Of a DNA stretch of 64,000 nt, positions 8,589 through 21,475 are shown one piece after another (position 1 is the stretch's first letter; every line of letters begins with the position of its first letter). This DNA comes from Paractinoplanes ovalisporus. GTDB taxonomy: Bacteria; Actinomycetota; Actinomycetes; Mycobacteriales; Micromonosporaceae. A program made the translations under genes and the position numbers. The notes under the pieces are model-generated. The model was not told the DNA's origin, searched no databases, and worked only from the letters and a program-made list of their open reading frames with translations. The DNA is taken from positions 62,001-126,000 of the forward strand of contig NZ_JAENHP010000006.1 of the NCBI RefSeq assembly GCF_016834655.1, given 5' to 3'.

Positions 8589-9731
8589 GTGCCGTCGCAA
8601 GATCCCGATCGGGTGCTCAGTGCGCTTGTGGACATCTGCGGACCCGACTATGCGCGTGCTGCCCGCTCGATCGACACGGTCTCCGGCCGCCGGGTCGGCC
8701 ACGTCGCCGTGCCGGCCACGGCCCGGGCGGTGGCCGATGTGCTGCGCCTGGTCGCCGACGAGGGCCTGAGCGCCCTGCCGCGGGGCAGCGGCTCCAAGAT
8801 CGACTGGGGAACGCCGCGGGCCGGGGTCGACGTGCTGATCGACACGGGCCGGCTCAGCGGCATGTGGAACCACGACGTCGAGGGCGCCACGGCCGAGGTC
8901 GCGACCGGCACCCCGGTGCGGGCCCTGCAGGCCGCGCTCGCGTTGCAGGGTCAGCGCCTCGTGGCCGACCCGCCCTCCCGCGCGGCCACGGTCGGCGGCA
9001 TGCTCACGGTCAACGAGTCCGGGCCCCTGCGCTACCGCTACGGCACGCCCGCGGAATACGTCACCAGCGTGGCCTACATCGACCGGGTCGGCGAGGCGGC
9101 CTCGTCCGACGGGGAGGACGGCCGACCCGGCCTGGCCGAGATCGACGGTGTGATCACCGCGGCCACGCTGCGTCTGGAGCCGCTGCCGCAGGCCCGCCGC
9201 TGGGTCGGGGTCGCCGTGCCCACCCCGATGCAGCTGGGAAAACTCGTCGCCGCGGCCGATGAGGCCGAGCCCAGCGCGATCGAGGCCGATCTGCCGGCCG
9301 GCGGTCAGGGCGGCACCCTGGCCGTGCTGTTCGAGGGCGCCGAGGCGTCGGCCGTCGAGCGGGCCGAGTCGCTGGCCGCCGCGTGGGGCTCCGGCGCCGT
9401 GGTCACGCCGATCGCGCCGCCGTGGTGGGGTGTCTATCCGTTCCGCCGCGACGACGTGGCGCTGCGGCTCTCGGTCTCCGCCGCCGACCTGCCGGCCGCG
9501 CTCTATGCCCTGGGCGACGCCGTCGGCGGGCCGGTGCCGGTGCGCGGTTCGGCCGGGCTGGGCAGCGTCCACGCGGTGCTGCCGGGCAGCCTTCCGCCGA
9601 CTCGCATCACCGAGATCGTCGAGAGCGTCCGGCACGTCCTGCTCGCCCGCAACGGGCGGGCGGTCGTCGTCGCGGCGCCGGCCGAGGTGGCCCACGAGGT
9701 CGAGATGGCCGGGCGGCTCGACTTCTTCTAG
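8589..9731 (+). CDS. FAD-binding oxidase (glycolate oxidase GlcE-like)
   Basis: A 380-aa protein of the FAD_binding_4 (PCMH-type) family. The N-terminal half contains the FAD region (VAVPATARAVADVLRLVADE, LPRGSGSKIDWG, LVADPPSRAATVGGMLTVNE). This resembles the GlcE subunit of glycolate oxidase, which lacks the iron-sulfur domain. No glcD or glcF partner is adjacent, so the substrate is open. The GTG at 8589 is chosen because GGAGG (8579-8583) lies 5 bases upstream. An ATG at 8439 is in frame, but the residues it would add translate the 18-bp repeats and look non-coding. It converges on the reductase gene with stops 6 bases apart. Confidence 0.82.
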   Translation: MPSQDPDRVLSALVDICGPDYARAARSIDTVSGRRVGHVAVPATARAVADVLRLVADEGLSALPRGSGSKIDWGTPRAGVDVLIDTGRLSGMWNHDVEGATAEVATGTPVRALQAALALQGQRLVADPPSRAATVGGMLTVNESGPLRYRYGTPAEYVTSVAYIDRVGEAASSDGEDGRPGLAEIDGVITAATLRLEPLPQARRWVGVAVPTPMQLGKLVAAADEAEPSAIEADLPAGGQGGTLAVLFEGAEASAVERAESLAAAWGSGAVVTPIAPPWWGVYPFRRDDVALRLSVSAADLPAALYALGDAVGGPVPVRGSAGLGSVHAVLPGSLPPTRITEIVESVRHVLLARNGRAVVVAAPAEVAHEVEMAGRLDFF

Positions 9732-9737
9732 TGCTTC

Positions 9738-10349
9738 CTAGTGCAGCACCGCATACCTGCTCGACGCGGCGGCCGGGTGCCGCTCGGGGATGTAGTCGCT
9801 GCCCACGGCGTAGGTCAGATAGGCGAAGGCGCCGATCTGGGCGGTGCCGGTCAGCGCCAGGTGCCGCGCGGTCAGGTGGCGGGGCAGCAGCGGAGCGCCG
9901 CGGCCGAGCACCACCGGGGCGATACCCAGGATGATCTCGTCGAGCAGGCCCTGGTCGACGAACTGGCCCACCAGGTCACCGCCGCCGACCAGCCAGACGT
10001 TCTTGCCCTTGGCGGCCACCAGCATCGCCTCGTGCACCCGCTTCACGTCGCCGCTGACCATGAAGATGTTGGCGTCGGGCACGAGCGGCAGCTCGCGGTT
10101 GGCGAAGACCCAGCACGGGATGTCGCCGTAGAGGTCGTGCCAGTTCTGCGGCTGGGCCAGCACGTTGTCGTTCTCGAGCACCCACTCGTAGGTGGTCGCG
10201 CCCATGGCGAACGCGCCGACACCCGCGAAGAAGCCGCCGAAGGGGTTCTCGTTGCCCCCGTCGACGTCGAAGAGCCACTCCAGCGAGTTGTTCTCATCGG
10301 CGATGTATCCGTCGATGCTCGTCGCCGTGTAGTACTGAGTTTTCGCCAT
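9738..10349 (-). CDS. Dihydrofolate reductase family protein (RibD C-terminal-like)
   Basis: A 203-aa single-domain protein. The start MAKTQYYTATSIDGYIAD is the usual opening of the DHFR/RibD-C superfamily, and later blocks include FAMGATTYEWVL, WVFANRELP, VWLVGGGDLVGQF and LLDEIILGIAPVVLGRGAPLL. Proteins of this group bind NADPH; most actinobacterial members have no defined substrate and are not the housekeeping DHFR. I chose the ATG at 10349 because the family consensus starts at MAKT; an ATG four codons upstream would add only MVFV. It is monocistronic. Confidence 0.85.
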   Translation of the reverse strand: MAKTQYYTATSIDGYIADENNSLEWLFDVDGGNENPFGGFFAGVGAFAMGATTYEWVLENDNVLAQPQNWHDLYGDIPCWVFANRELPLVPDANIFMVSGDVKRVHEAMLVAAKGKNVWLVGGGDLVGQFVDQGLLDEIILGIAPVVLGRGAPLLPRHLTARHLALTGTAQIGAFAYLTYAVGSDYIPERHPAAASSRYAVLH

Positions 10350-10531
10350 GACAAACACCATGCCACGAAATATCAGGCTTAAAGGGGCGAATCGGCTGCC
10401 TTAAGAGTGGCTGTGCGCAGGCTGTGCCGCCGTCCTTCTCAGGCGCCGTCGCGTGGGTCAGGATCGCGGTGTCAGGCCGAGCCTGTCAGGAGTCGTTTCG
10501 CGGGCCGGACCGCGATGTCGGGGCGGACCGG

Positions 10532-12568
10532 TCAGGCGTCGTTGCGCAGGACCAGGATCGCGATGTCGTCCCGGGGCTCCTCGACCGAGAAGTTAATGGT
10601 GGTGGAGCGCAGCCGGGCCGCCATCACCTCGGCCGGATAGCCGGCCAGCGGCCCCGCCGCGTCGCGCAGCCGGCTCGTGCCGAACAGCTCCCGCCCGCGC
10701 CGGCGCTCGGTCACGCCGTCGGTATAGAAGATCAGCGAGTCGCCCGGCTGCAGCCGCACGTCGACGTCGGGCGAGGTGATCGACTCGAGCAGGCCGAGCG
10801 CCGTGCCGCCCTCACCCACGAACGACGTCTTGCCGTCCCCGTTGACCAGCACGGCCCGGTCGTGGCCGGCCAGGTGCAGGCAGACGTCGAGCACGCCGCC
10901 GGCCGAGCGCGTGACCGAGGCCATCGCGAGCGTGCAGTAGCGCCCACCACCCCGCTGGACCAGCGTCTTGTTGACCCGGCAGAGGATCTCGCCCATCGGC
11001 TTGCCGTCGTCGACCAGGATGCGGATCACGTCGCGGACCAGGCCGGTCACCGTCGCCGCCTGCACACCCTTGCCCGACACATCCCCGACGACCACGATCC
11101 AGCTGTCGGGGCCCGAGGGCACCACGTCGTAGAAGTCGCCGCCGACCTCGGAGCCGGTCGGCACGTATTCCGCGGCGAATCCAACCCCCTCGACCTTGGG
11201 CAACGCCGGGGGCAGCAGGGAGGCCTGGAGCGTACGGGCGACCTTGTGCCTCTCGTCGTGGATGCGCGCGTTGTCGATCGCCAGGGCCGCGCGCCGGGCG
11301 ACGTCTTCCAGCACGTTCACCTCGTCGGCGTCGTGCCGGATGCGGTGGTGCCGGCCCACGGCCAGCGTGCCCAGCCGGGTGCCCCGAGCGACCAGCGGCA
11401 CCGCGAAGCCCTCGGTCGGCGCGCCCAGCATCACCTGGGTGCCCAGGCGGGAGGCCTCCTCGAGGCGGGTCAGGATCGAGTCGGGCCCGGTCTCGGCCAG
11501 CGTCTCGTGCAGCTGGGGCAGCAAAGCCTCGTCGGTGTGCGTGGCCGCCGCCAGCTGCAGCCGGCCCCAGGCGTCGGTGGTGTGCACCGCACACCACTGG
11601 CCCAGCCGCGGCACCACCAGCTGCGGGATCAGCGCCATCGTGAGGTTGACGTCGAGCGACTGGGCGAGCAGCTCGCTCGCCTCGGCCAGGAAGGTCAGCC
11701 ACGTCTGGCGGCGCAGGTCGGCGCGGCGCAGGCGGTCGTTCTCCAGATGGAGCGAGAAACGCTCGGCGACCAGCGTGGCCAGCGGCTGGGCGAAGCCGAC
11801 GGGGGAGGCGTCGAGCTCGAGCTCACCCGCGTACGGCCGTTGGACCAGCAGCGGCACCCGGATCGTGTCGGCGTCGTCGCGCGGCGCCCGGCCGTAGCGG
11901 GCCAGCATCTGGCGCCCGCCGCCGTCGCCGCGGTCGAGCCGGATCACACCACCGGCCGCGCCGGTCAGCCGCGCGAGCTGGGCCAGCAGGTCGGCCGCGA
12001 ACTCGGCCACGCCCTCCTCGGAGTGCCGCTCGGGGTTGACCTGCAGCAGCGTGGTGAGCGCGCCGACGCTGGGCGTGCCGTCCTCGGGGGCGTTCATCGT
12101 CGCGGGCACCACGGCGGTGACCTCGCCGGTCGGGGCCCGCTCGAGCCGGAACCAGACACCCTTGCCCGAACCCTCGTGCACCGTGCCCCAGCGGCTCGCG
12201 AAATGGTCGACCAGCAGCAGGCCACGGCCCCGCTCGGCCACCTCGCCGATGTCCACGCTCTCGTTGCGCGGCCCGATCGCCAGCTGCTCGACCGGGCCCG
12301 GCGCGAAGTCGGTGACCGTTACCGTCAGTCCGGTCGTGTCGGCGCGCACCTCGATGTCGAGCTCGGTGTTGGCGTGCACCACCGCATTGGTGGAAAGCTC
12401 GGTGGTCAGCAGCAACGCCTCGTTGAGCAGGCTTTCGAGCCCGGCCTCCTCGAGGACCGAGCGCACGAGGGCGCGCGCGGCGGCCGGGGTTCTCCGGTCG
12501 TTGGGCAGCCGGACGCGCCGGACCAGCCCACCCGAAGGGGTGTCCGAGATCGCATCGGCCACTGACAC
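10532..12568 (-). CDS. SpoIIE/RsbU-type PP2C phosphatase with HATPase and GAF domains
   Basis: A 678-aa cytosolic multidomain phosphatase. Order: RsbW-like HATPase_c domain at about 25-130 (TELSTNAVVHANTELDIEV, RGRGLLLVDHF), a GAF-like region at about 175-270, a second GAF at about 280-430, then a PPM/SpoIIE domain at about 450-675. The metal-binding motifs VGGDFYDV, GDVSGKG, YTDGVTERR and RDDIAILVLR are intact. Such enzymes dephosphorylate STAS anti-sigma antagonists; the STAS protein at 17661-17987 is a nearby candidate substrate. The HATPase domain could give it its own anti-sigma kinase activity. The GTG at 12568 is preceded by AGGAGAGG at 8-base spacing. It is divergent from the poly-HAMP kinase. 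Confidence 0.88.
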   Translation of the reverse strand: MSVADAISDTPSGGLVRRVRLPNDRRTPAAARALVRSVLEEAGLESLLNEALLLTTELSTNAVVHANTELDIEVRADTTGLTVTVTDFAPGPVEQLAIGPRNESVDIGEVAERGRGLLLVDHFASRWGTVHEGSGKGVWFRLERAPTGEVTAVVPATMNAPEDGTPSVGALTTLLQVNPERHSEEGVAEFAADLLAQLARLTGAAGGVIRLDRGDGGGRQMLARYGRAPRDDADTIRVPLLVQRPYAGELELDASPVGFAQPLATLVAERFSLHLENDRLRRADLRRQTWLTFLAEASELLAQSLDVNLTMALIPQLVVPRLGQWCAVHTTDAWGRLQLAAATHTDEALLPQLHETLAETGPDSILTRLEEASRLGTQVMLGAPTEGFAVPLVARGTRLGTLAVGRHHRIRHDADEVNVLEDVARRAALAIDNARIHDERHKVARTLQASLLPPALPKVEGVGFAAEYVPTGSEVGGDFYDVVPSGPDSWIVVVGDVSGKGVQAATVTGLVRDVIRILVDDGKPMGEILCRVNKTLVQRGGGRYCTLAMASVTRSAGGVLDVCLHLAGHDRAVLVNGDGKTSFVGEGGTALGLLESITSPDVDVRLQPGDSLIFYTDGVTERRRGRELFGTSRLRDAAGPLAGYPAEVMAARLRSTTINFSVEEPRDDIAILVLRNDA

Positions 12569-12609
12569 GCATGCATCCTCTCCTGTAGGTGGGCCCGTGC
12601 ACAAAGTCG

Positions 12610-12639
12610 TCTCTCGCATTGACCCGGTCGAGCGAGAGA
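12610..12639. promoter_or_regulatory. Inverted repeat over the kinase -35 region
   Basis: Perfect 8-bp arms TCTCTCGC (12610-12617) and GCGAGAGA (12632-12639) flank a 14-base spacer that contains the TTGACC -35. Its place between two divergent signalling genes fits a shared operator. Confidence 0.5.
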
Positions 12640-12646
12640 GGATAGG
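12619..12646 (+). promoter_or_regulatory. Promoter of the poly-HAMP kinase gene
   Basis: TTGACC (12619-12624) and GATAGG (12641-12646) are 16 bases apart; the predicted start is about 30 bases before the ATG at 12682, which has GAGGA 5 bases upstream. The -10 match is weak. Confidence 0.4.
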
Positions 12647-12681
12647 GAGCCCACGCCGGATGGACAGCGAGTGAGGACAGC

Positions 12682-17088
<4,407 letters not shown>

Positions 17089-17107
17089 GGTCCACGAGGG
17101 GAGCACG

Positions 17108-17656
17108 GTGGCGGAGCGCGCGAAGGCCCTGCTGGTCGACGATCGCAAGGACAACCTGCTCGCCCTGGAGGCCATCCTCCAGGGCCTGCCGGTCACCCCG
17201 GTGGCGGTCGAGAGCGGCGAGGCCGCGCTGAAGCAGCTGCTGACCGACGATTTCGCGGTCATCCTGCTCGACGCCCAGATGCCCAACATGGACGGCTTCG
17301 AGACCGCCGGCCACATCAAACGGCGGGAACGCACCCGGCACGTGCCGATCCTGTTCCTCACCGCCGCCGACCGCGACGCCCAGCTCGCGCTGCGGGGCTA
17401 TGCGGTCGGCGCGGTCGACTACCTGACGAAGCCCTTCGACCCGTGGGTGCTGCGGGCCAAGGTCTCGATCTTCGTTGATCTGTGGAACAAGACACAGCAG
17501 CTCAAGGCCCATTCCGAGGCGACCCGTGAGCGTGAGGCGCAGTGGCAGCGGCTCACCGAGACGGTCGACGAGGCAGCGCGGGTGCTGCGCTCGGGCGGCG
17601 ACGAGGCGGCCGCCGAGGCGCTGGCCCTGCTCGAGAAGGCCCGCTGGGGAAACTGA
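17108..17656 (+). CDS. Response regulator with C-terminal helical extension
   Basis: A 182-aa protein. Residues 1-125 form a REC domain with the acidic pair in LLVDDRKDN, phospho-acceptor Asp55 in ILLDAQMPNMDGFE, the switch Thr in LFLTAADR and the Lys in YLTKPFDP. The remaining 55 residues (TQQLKAHSEATREREAQWQR...) are predicted helical with no DNA-binding domain, so output is probably by protein contact. The GTG at 17108 has GAGGGGAG a few bases upstream. It lies 19 bases after the hybrid kinase stop and is likely co-transcribed, so it is a candidate phosphorelay partner of that kinase. Confidence 0.88.
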   Translation: MAERAKALLVDDRKDNLLALEAILQGLPVTPVAVESGEAALKQLLTDDFAVILLDAQMPNMDGFETAGHIKRRERTRHVPILFLTAADRDAQLALRGYAVGAVDYLTKPFDPWVLRAKVSIFVDLWNKTQQLKAHSEATREREAQWQRLTETVDEAARVLRSGGDEAAAEALALLEKARWGN

Positions 17657-17660
17657 CCCC

Positions 17661-17987
17661 TCAGGCGGTGCTGCTGATCATCAGCGCGCTGCGCAGGCCC
17701 GTGATGTCGAGCACTCGGAGCAGGAAGTCGCCGACGTTGGCCAGAGCCAGGACAGAACGGGCATGTTGCGCCTTGCGGCTGAGCACCACGAGCGTGCCGA
17801 GGCCCTGGGAGTCGCAGAACGTGACGCCGGCCATGTCGAGCACGATGCGGGCGGGCGGATCGGTCAGAACCTCGTTGACCAGCGTCGACAGGTTCGTGAC
17901 CGTGAGCACGTCGATTTCCCCGGCGAGGTGGAAGATGACCTCGTCGGGTGCGTGCTCAGCTGTGATCGACAGCTCGGGTCGCTCCAC
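17661..17987 (-). CDS. STAS-domain anti-sigma factor antagonist
   Basis: A 108-aa single STAS domain (SpoIIAA/RsbV type). The conserved segment VLDMAGVTFCDSQGLGTLV contains the expected regulatory serine, Ser60 by this start. Family members bind anti-sigma kinases when unphosphorylated and are reset by SpoIIE-type phosphatases. It converges on the response regulator with 4 bases between stops, and sits in the same island as the SpoIIE phosphatase. No anti-sigma kinase gene is next to it; the HATPase domain of the phosphatase at 10532-12568 may serve. Confidence 0.87.
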   Translation of the reverse strand: MERPELSITAEHAPDEVIFHLAGEIDVLTVTNLSTLVNEVLTDPPARIVLDMAGVTFCDSQGLGTLVVLSRKAQHARSVLALANVGDFLLRVLDITGLRSALMISSTA

Positions 17988-18145
17988 GCGGCCAGCCTAT
18001 CGCCTGTGCGCATGTTCGGCCTGTTGGGCACGACCGTATCGGGGCGTTCCCGACAACACCGGTGGCCGCTGCGCGTCATCCTCGGGTGATGTGAGGAACC
18101 CTCTTGAGATTCCCGCCGGACCGCGCTGACACAATGGGAGCCGCT

Positions 18146-19477
18146 GTGACCACCTCATACCGCGCCGAGGGCCTCCCCTACCCGGAGGACGCCCCGGTCT
18201 CCCAGGCCCTGTTCGACCGCGCCCAGGCCATCGTGCCGGGCGGGGTCAATTCACCCGTGCGTGCGTTCCGAGCGGTCGGCGGCACGCCCCGATTCATGGA
18301 CCACGGCAAGGGCCCGTGGCTCACCGACGCCGACGGCCGCCGCTATGTCGACCTGGTCTGCTCGTGGGGTCCGCTGATCCACGGTCACGCCCACCCCGAG
18401 ATCATCGCGGCGATCACCGCCGCCGCCTCGCGGGGCACCAGCTTCGGCACCCCCACGGCGGGCGAGGTCGAGCTGGCCGAGGAGATCGTCCGCCGCACCC
18501 CGGTCGACGAGGTCCGCCTGGTCAACTCGGGCACCGAGGCCACCATGACGGCGATCCGGCTGGCCCGGGGCTACACCGGCCGTTCCAAGATCGTGAAGTT
18601 CGCCGGCTGCTACCACGGCCACGTCGACGCGCTGCTGGCCGCGGCCGGCTCCGGGGTCGCGACGCTGGGCCTGCCCGACTCGCCCGGCGTGACCGGCGCC
18701 GCCGCCAGCGAGACGATCGTGCTGCCGTACAACGACGTGGCCGCCGTCGAGGAGGCCTTCCGGCAGGACGGCGCCGACATCGCCGCGATCATCACCGAGG
18801 CCGCGGCCGGCAACATGGGCGTGGTCGCCCCGCGCGACGGCTTCAACCAGCGGCTGGCCGAGATCGCCCACGCGGCCGGCGCCCTGCTGATCGTCGACGA
18901 GGTGATGACCGGCTTCCGCGTCTCGGCCGGCGGCTGGGCCGGGCTCGACCCGGTCGACGCCGACCTGTTCACCTTCGGCAAGGTCATGGGCGGTGGCCTG
19001 CCCGCGGCGGCGTTCGGCGGCCGCCGCGAGATCATGTCGCGGCTGGCCCCGGCCGGCCCGGTCTATCAGGCCGGCACCCTCTCGGGAAACCCGCTGGCCT
19101 GCGCGGCCGGCGTCACCTCGCTGCGGCTCGCCGACGAGTCGGTCTACAAGCGGCTCGACGAGCTCTCGGCCACGGTCGGCGCGCTCGCCTCCGACGCCCT
19201 GACCACCGAGGGCGTCCCGCACCGGCTCTCGTTCGCCGGCAACATGTTCTCGATCTTCTTCACCGAGTCCGAGGTGGTCGACTACGAGTCGGCCAAGACC
19301 CAGGACGCGGGCGCGTTCAAGGCGTTCTTCCACGCGATGCTGGCCCGGGGCGTCTATCTGCCGCCGAGCGCCTTCGAGTCGTGGTTCGTCTCGACCGCGA
19401 TCGACGAGGAGGCGCTGGAGCAGATCGCCGCCGCGCTGCCCCATGCGGCGCGGGCGGCAGCGGGGGGAGCGGCATGA
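18146..19477 (+). CDS. hemL: Glutamate-1-semialdehyde 2,1-aminomutase
   Basis: The PLP enzyme that converts glutamate-1-semialdehyde to 5-aminolevulinate in the C5 haem pathway; cytosolic, 443 aa, normal family length. Diagnostic blocks are ALFDRAQAIVPGGVNSPVRA, FVNSGTEATM-type (LVNSGTEATMTAIRLARG), DEVMTGFR and FGKVMGGGLP with the PLP lysine (Lys279). I chose the GTG at 18146 because GGGAG (18136-18140) is well spaced; an ATG at 18134 is the alternative. A weak promoter TTGAGA-N17-TGACAC (18104-18132) precedes it. It is the first gene of a six-gene overlapping operon for haem and cytochrome c supply. Confidence 0.93.
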   Translation: MTTSYRAEGLPYPEDAPVSQALFDRAQAIVPGGVNSPVRAFRAVGGTPRFMDHGKGPWLTDADGRRYVDLVCSWGPLIHGHAHPEIIAAITAAASRGTSFGTPTAGEVELAEEIVRRTPVDEVRLVNSGTEATMTAIRLARGYTGRSKIVKFAGCYHGHVDALLAAAGSGVATLGLPDSPGVTGAAASETIVLPYNDVAAVEEAFRQDGADIAAIITEAAAGNMGVVAPRDGFNQRLAEIAHAAGALLIVDEVMTGFRVSAGGWAGLDPVDADLFTFGKVMGGGLPAAAFGGRREIMSRLAPAGPVYQAGTLSGNPLACAAGVTSLRLADESVYKRLDELSATVGALASDALTTEGVPHRLSFAGNMFSIFFTESEVVDYESAKTQDAGAFKAFFHAMLARGVYLPPSAFESWFVSTAIDEEALEQIAAALPHAARAAAGGAA

Positions 19478-20121
19478 GCAAGACGACCGTCCACGTGCTT
19501 CGGCACGGCGAGGTCTTCAACCCGAACAAGATCCTGTACGGCCGGTTGCCCGACTTCCATCTGTCGGAACTGGGCGCCCAGATGGCCGTCGCGGCGGCCG
19601 AGGCGCTGGCCAAGCGCCCGATCACCCACGTCGTGGCCAGCCCGCTGGAACGCGCGCAGGAGACGGCCGTCCCGATCGCCAAGGAGTTCGAGCTCGACAT
19701 CGCCACCGACGTGCGGCTGATCGAGAGCGCGAACTACTTCGAGGGCAAGAAGGTGTCGGTCGGCGACGGCGCGCTCACCAACCCGCGGCACTGGTGGGTG
19801 CTGCGCGACCCGATCACCCCCTCGTGGGGCGAGGCCTACCTGGTCATCGCGCAGCGCATGTTCGCCGCGGTGCAGGCGGCCCGGGTCGCCGCCGAGGGGT
19901 CCGAGGCGGTCTGCGTCTCGCACCAGCTTCCGATCTGGACGCTGCGGCGCTATATAGAGAAGAAGCGTCTCTGGCACGACCCACGCCGCCGCCAGTGCGG
20001 CCTGGCCAGCCTCACGTCCTTCCACTTCGAAGACTCGAAGGTGGTCGGCATCGACTACTCCGAGCCCGCCGCCCATCTGGTGGCCCTCTCCGCGACTGCC
20101 AAGACCGCCAAGGGAGCTTGA
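19474..20121 (+). CDS. Histidine phosphatase family protein
   Basis: A 215-aa phosphoglycerate-mutase-like protein. HVLRHGEVFNP holds the catalytic His in the RHG motif, SPLERAQETA is the second conserved block, and VCVSHQLPIW gives the second His. The substrate is unknown; a general phosphatase rather than a glycolytic mutase is likely. Its ATG overlaps the hemL stop (ATGA), so it is translationally coupled. The same gene sits between hemL and the cytochrome c genes in streptomycetes, as I recall. Confidence 0.88.
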   Translation: MSKTTVHVLRHGEVFNPNKILYGRLPDFHLSELGAQMAVAAAEALAKRPITHVVASPLERAQETAVPIAKEFELDIATDVRLIESANYFEGKKVSVGDGALTNPRHWWVLRDPITPSWGEAYLVIAQRMFAAVQAARVAAEGSEAVCVSHQLPIWTLRRYIEKKRLWHDPRRRQCGLASLTSFHFEDSKVVGIDYSEPAAHLVALSATAKTAKGA

Positions 20122-20123
20122 CC

Positions 20124-20681
20124 ATGCGCCGCCTCGCCGCCGTCCTGGCCGCCGCCGCTGTCACGGCCGGCGTCCTCACCGGATGCGGCGGGGAGGACAA
20201 TTGGGCCAAGAAGTGCGGCACCGCCGGCGGGGTGGTGGAATGCGGGCCCGATCAGCGCACCGAGGTCAAGCCGGTGAGCGGGGAGCTGCTCGACGGTGGC
20301 AGCTACGACCTCGCGCAGGACCGGGGCAAGGTCGTGGTGGTCAACTTCTGGGGATCGTGGTGCGCGCCCTGCCGGGCCGAGGCCGACGACCTGGAGAACA
20401 CGTTCCAGGCCACCAAGGACAAGGGCGTCACGTTCATCGGGGTCAACTCCCGCGACGACAAGGACGCGGCCCGCGAGTTCGAGCGCGGCCGGGTGACCTA
20501 CCCGAGCATCTACGACTTCGAGGGCCGGGTCGGCCTCCAGTTCGACGTGACCAACACCGCCATGCCGTCGACGCTGATCATCGACCGTCAGGGCCGGATC
20601 GCCGTCGCGATCCGCCAGGCCACCACCGTCACGCAGCTGCAGCCGCTGGTGGAAAGGGTGGCCGCGGAGGGGAACGGCTGA
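20124..20681 (+). CDS. TlpA/ResA-like thiol-disulfide lipoprotein
   Basis: A 185-aa exported lipoprotein. The signal MRRLAAVLAAAAVTAGVLTGC ends in the lipobox LTGC. The thioredoxin fold has NFWGSWCAPCRAE with a CAPC active site, and the cis-Pro region is TAMPSTLIID. It probably keeps apocytochrome c cysteines reduced, taking electrons from the CcdA-like protein encoded next. It starts 2 bases after the phosphatase stop and its stop overlaps the next ATG (TGATG). Confidence 0.9.
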   Translation: MRRLAAVLAAAAVTAGVLTGCGGEDNWAKKCGTAGGVVECGPDQRTEVKPVSGELLDGGSYDLAQDRGKVVVVNFWGSWCAPCRAEADDLENTFQATKDKGVTFIGVNSRDDKDAAREFERGRVTYPSIYDFEGRVGLQFDVTNTAMPSTLIIDRQGRIAVAIRQATTVTQLQPLVERVAAEGNG

Positions 20682-21475
20682 TGGGTGAGAGCTTCGCCGG
20701 AATCGCCGGCACCGGGCCGCTGCTGCTGGCCATCGGGGTCGCGGTGCTCGCCGGGCTGGTCAGCATCCTGTCGCCGTGCGTGTTGCCGCTGCTGCCGGGC
20801 TATCTCTCCTACGTGACGGGCCTGGCCGGCTCCGACCTGGATGCCAAGGAGCCCGCCGAGGCCGGTGGCGGCGTGGCGACGCTGGCCCGGCCCAAGGCGC
20901 GGACCGGTCGTGTTCTGGCCGGGACGAGCCTCTTCGTCCTCGGGTTCACGGTCGTCTTCACTATCCTGACCACGGCCGTGGCCAACCTGACCTTCCTCGT
21001 ACGCCATCAGGACGTGCTCAACATCGTCCTCGGCATCCTGATCATCCTGCTCGGCGTGGCCTACCTGGGGTGGATCCCCGGCATGCAGCGCGAGGCCCGC
21101 ATCTCGAAGCTGCCCGCGGCCGGCCTGCTCGGCGCGCCGGTCTTCGGGGCGATCTTCGCGTTCTCGTGGATCCCGTGCGTCGGCCCGACCCTGGGCGCGG
21201 TCATGCTGCTCGCCTCCACGACCGGGGAGACCAGCCGCGCCGTCACGCTCGCCGTTGCGTACAGCCTGGGCCTGGGAATTCCGTTCGTGATCTTCGGTCT
21301 TTTCTTCCGCAAGCTGCTCGGCGTCTTCCGGGCGATCCGCCGGAACAGCCGCTGGGTCACCCGGATCGGCGGCGTGCTGCTCATCCTGGTCGGTCTGGCG
21401 CTGGTCACCGGCGGCTGGGCCCACTTCCTGGTGTGGCTGCGGGTCACCTTCGACTTCGGGGGGACGGTGCTGTGA
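20681..21475 (+). CDS. ccdA: CcdA/DsbD-type cytochrome c biogenesis membrane protein
   Basis: A 264-aa membrane protein with about six hydrophobic helices. The two conserved cysteines appear in SILSPCVLPLLPGYLSYVTG and AFSWIPCVGPTLGAVM. It moves reducing equivalents from the cytosol to the extracytoplasmic TlpA-like lipoprotein. It overlaps both neighbours (TGATG upstream, GTGA downstream). Confidence 0.92.
   Translation: MGESFAGIAGTGPLLLAIGVAVLAGLVSILSPCVLPLLPGYLSYVTGLAGSDLDAKEPAEAGGGVATLARPKARTGRVLAGTSLFVLGFTVVFTILTTAVANLTFLVRHQDVLNIVLGILIILLGVAYLGWIPGMQREARISKLPAAGLLGAPVFGAIFAFSWIPCVGPTLGAVMLLASTTGETSRAVTLAVAYSLGLGIPFVIFGLFFRKLLGVFRAIRRNSRWVTRIGGVLLILVGLALVTGGWAHFLVWLRVTFDFGGTVL

Noticed and set aside
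10362..10531. A gene or RNA between the DHFR-like and SpoIIE-type genes
   Set aside because: Only short GTCAGG-like repeats are visible; no ribosome site, hairpin or conserved RNA motif.
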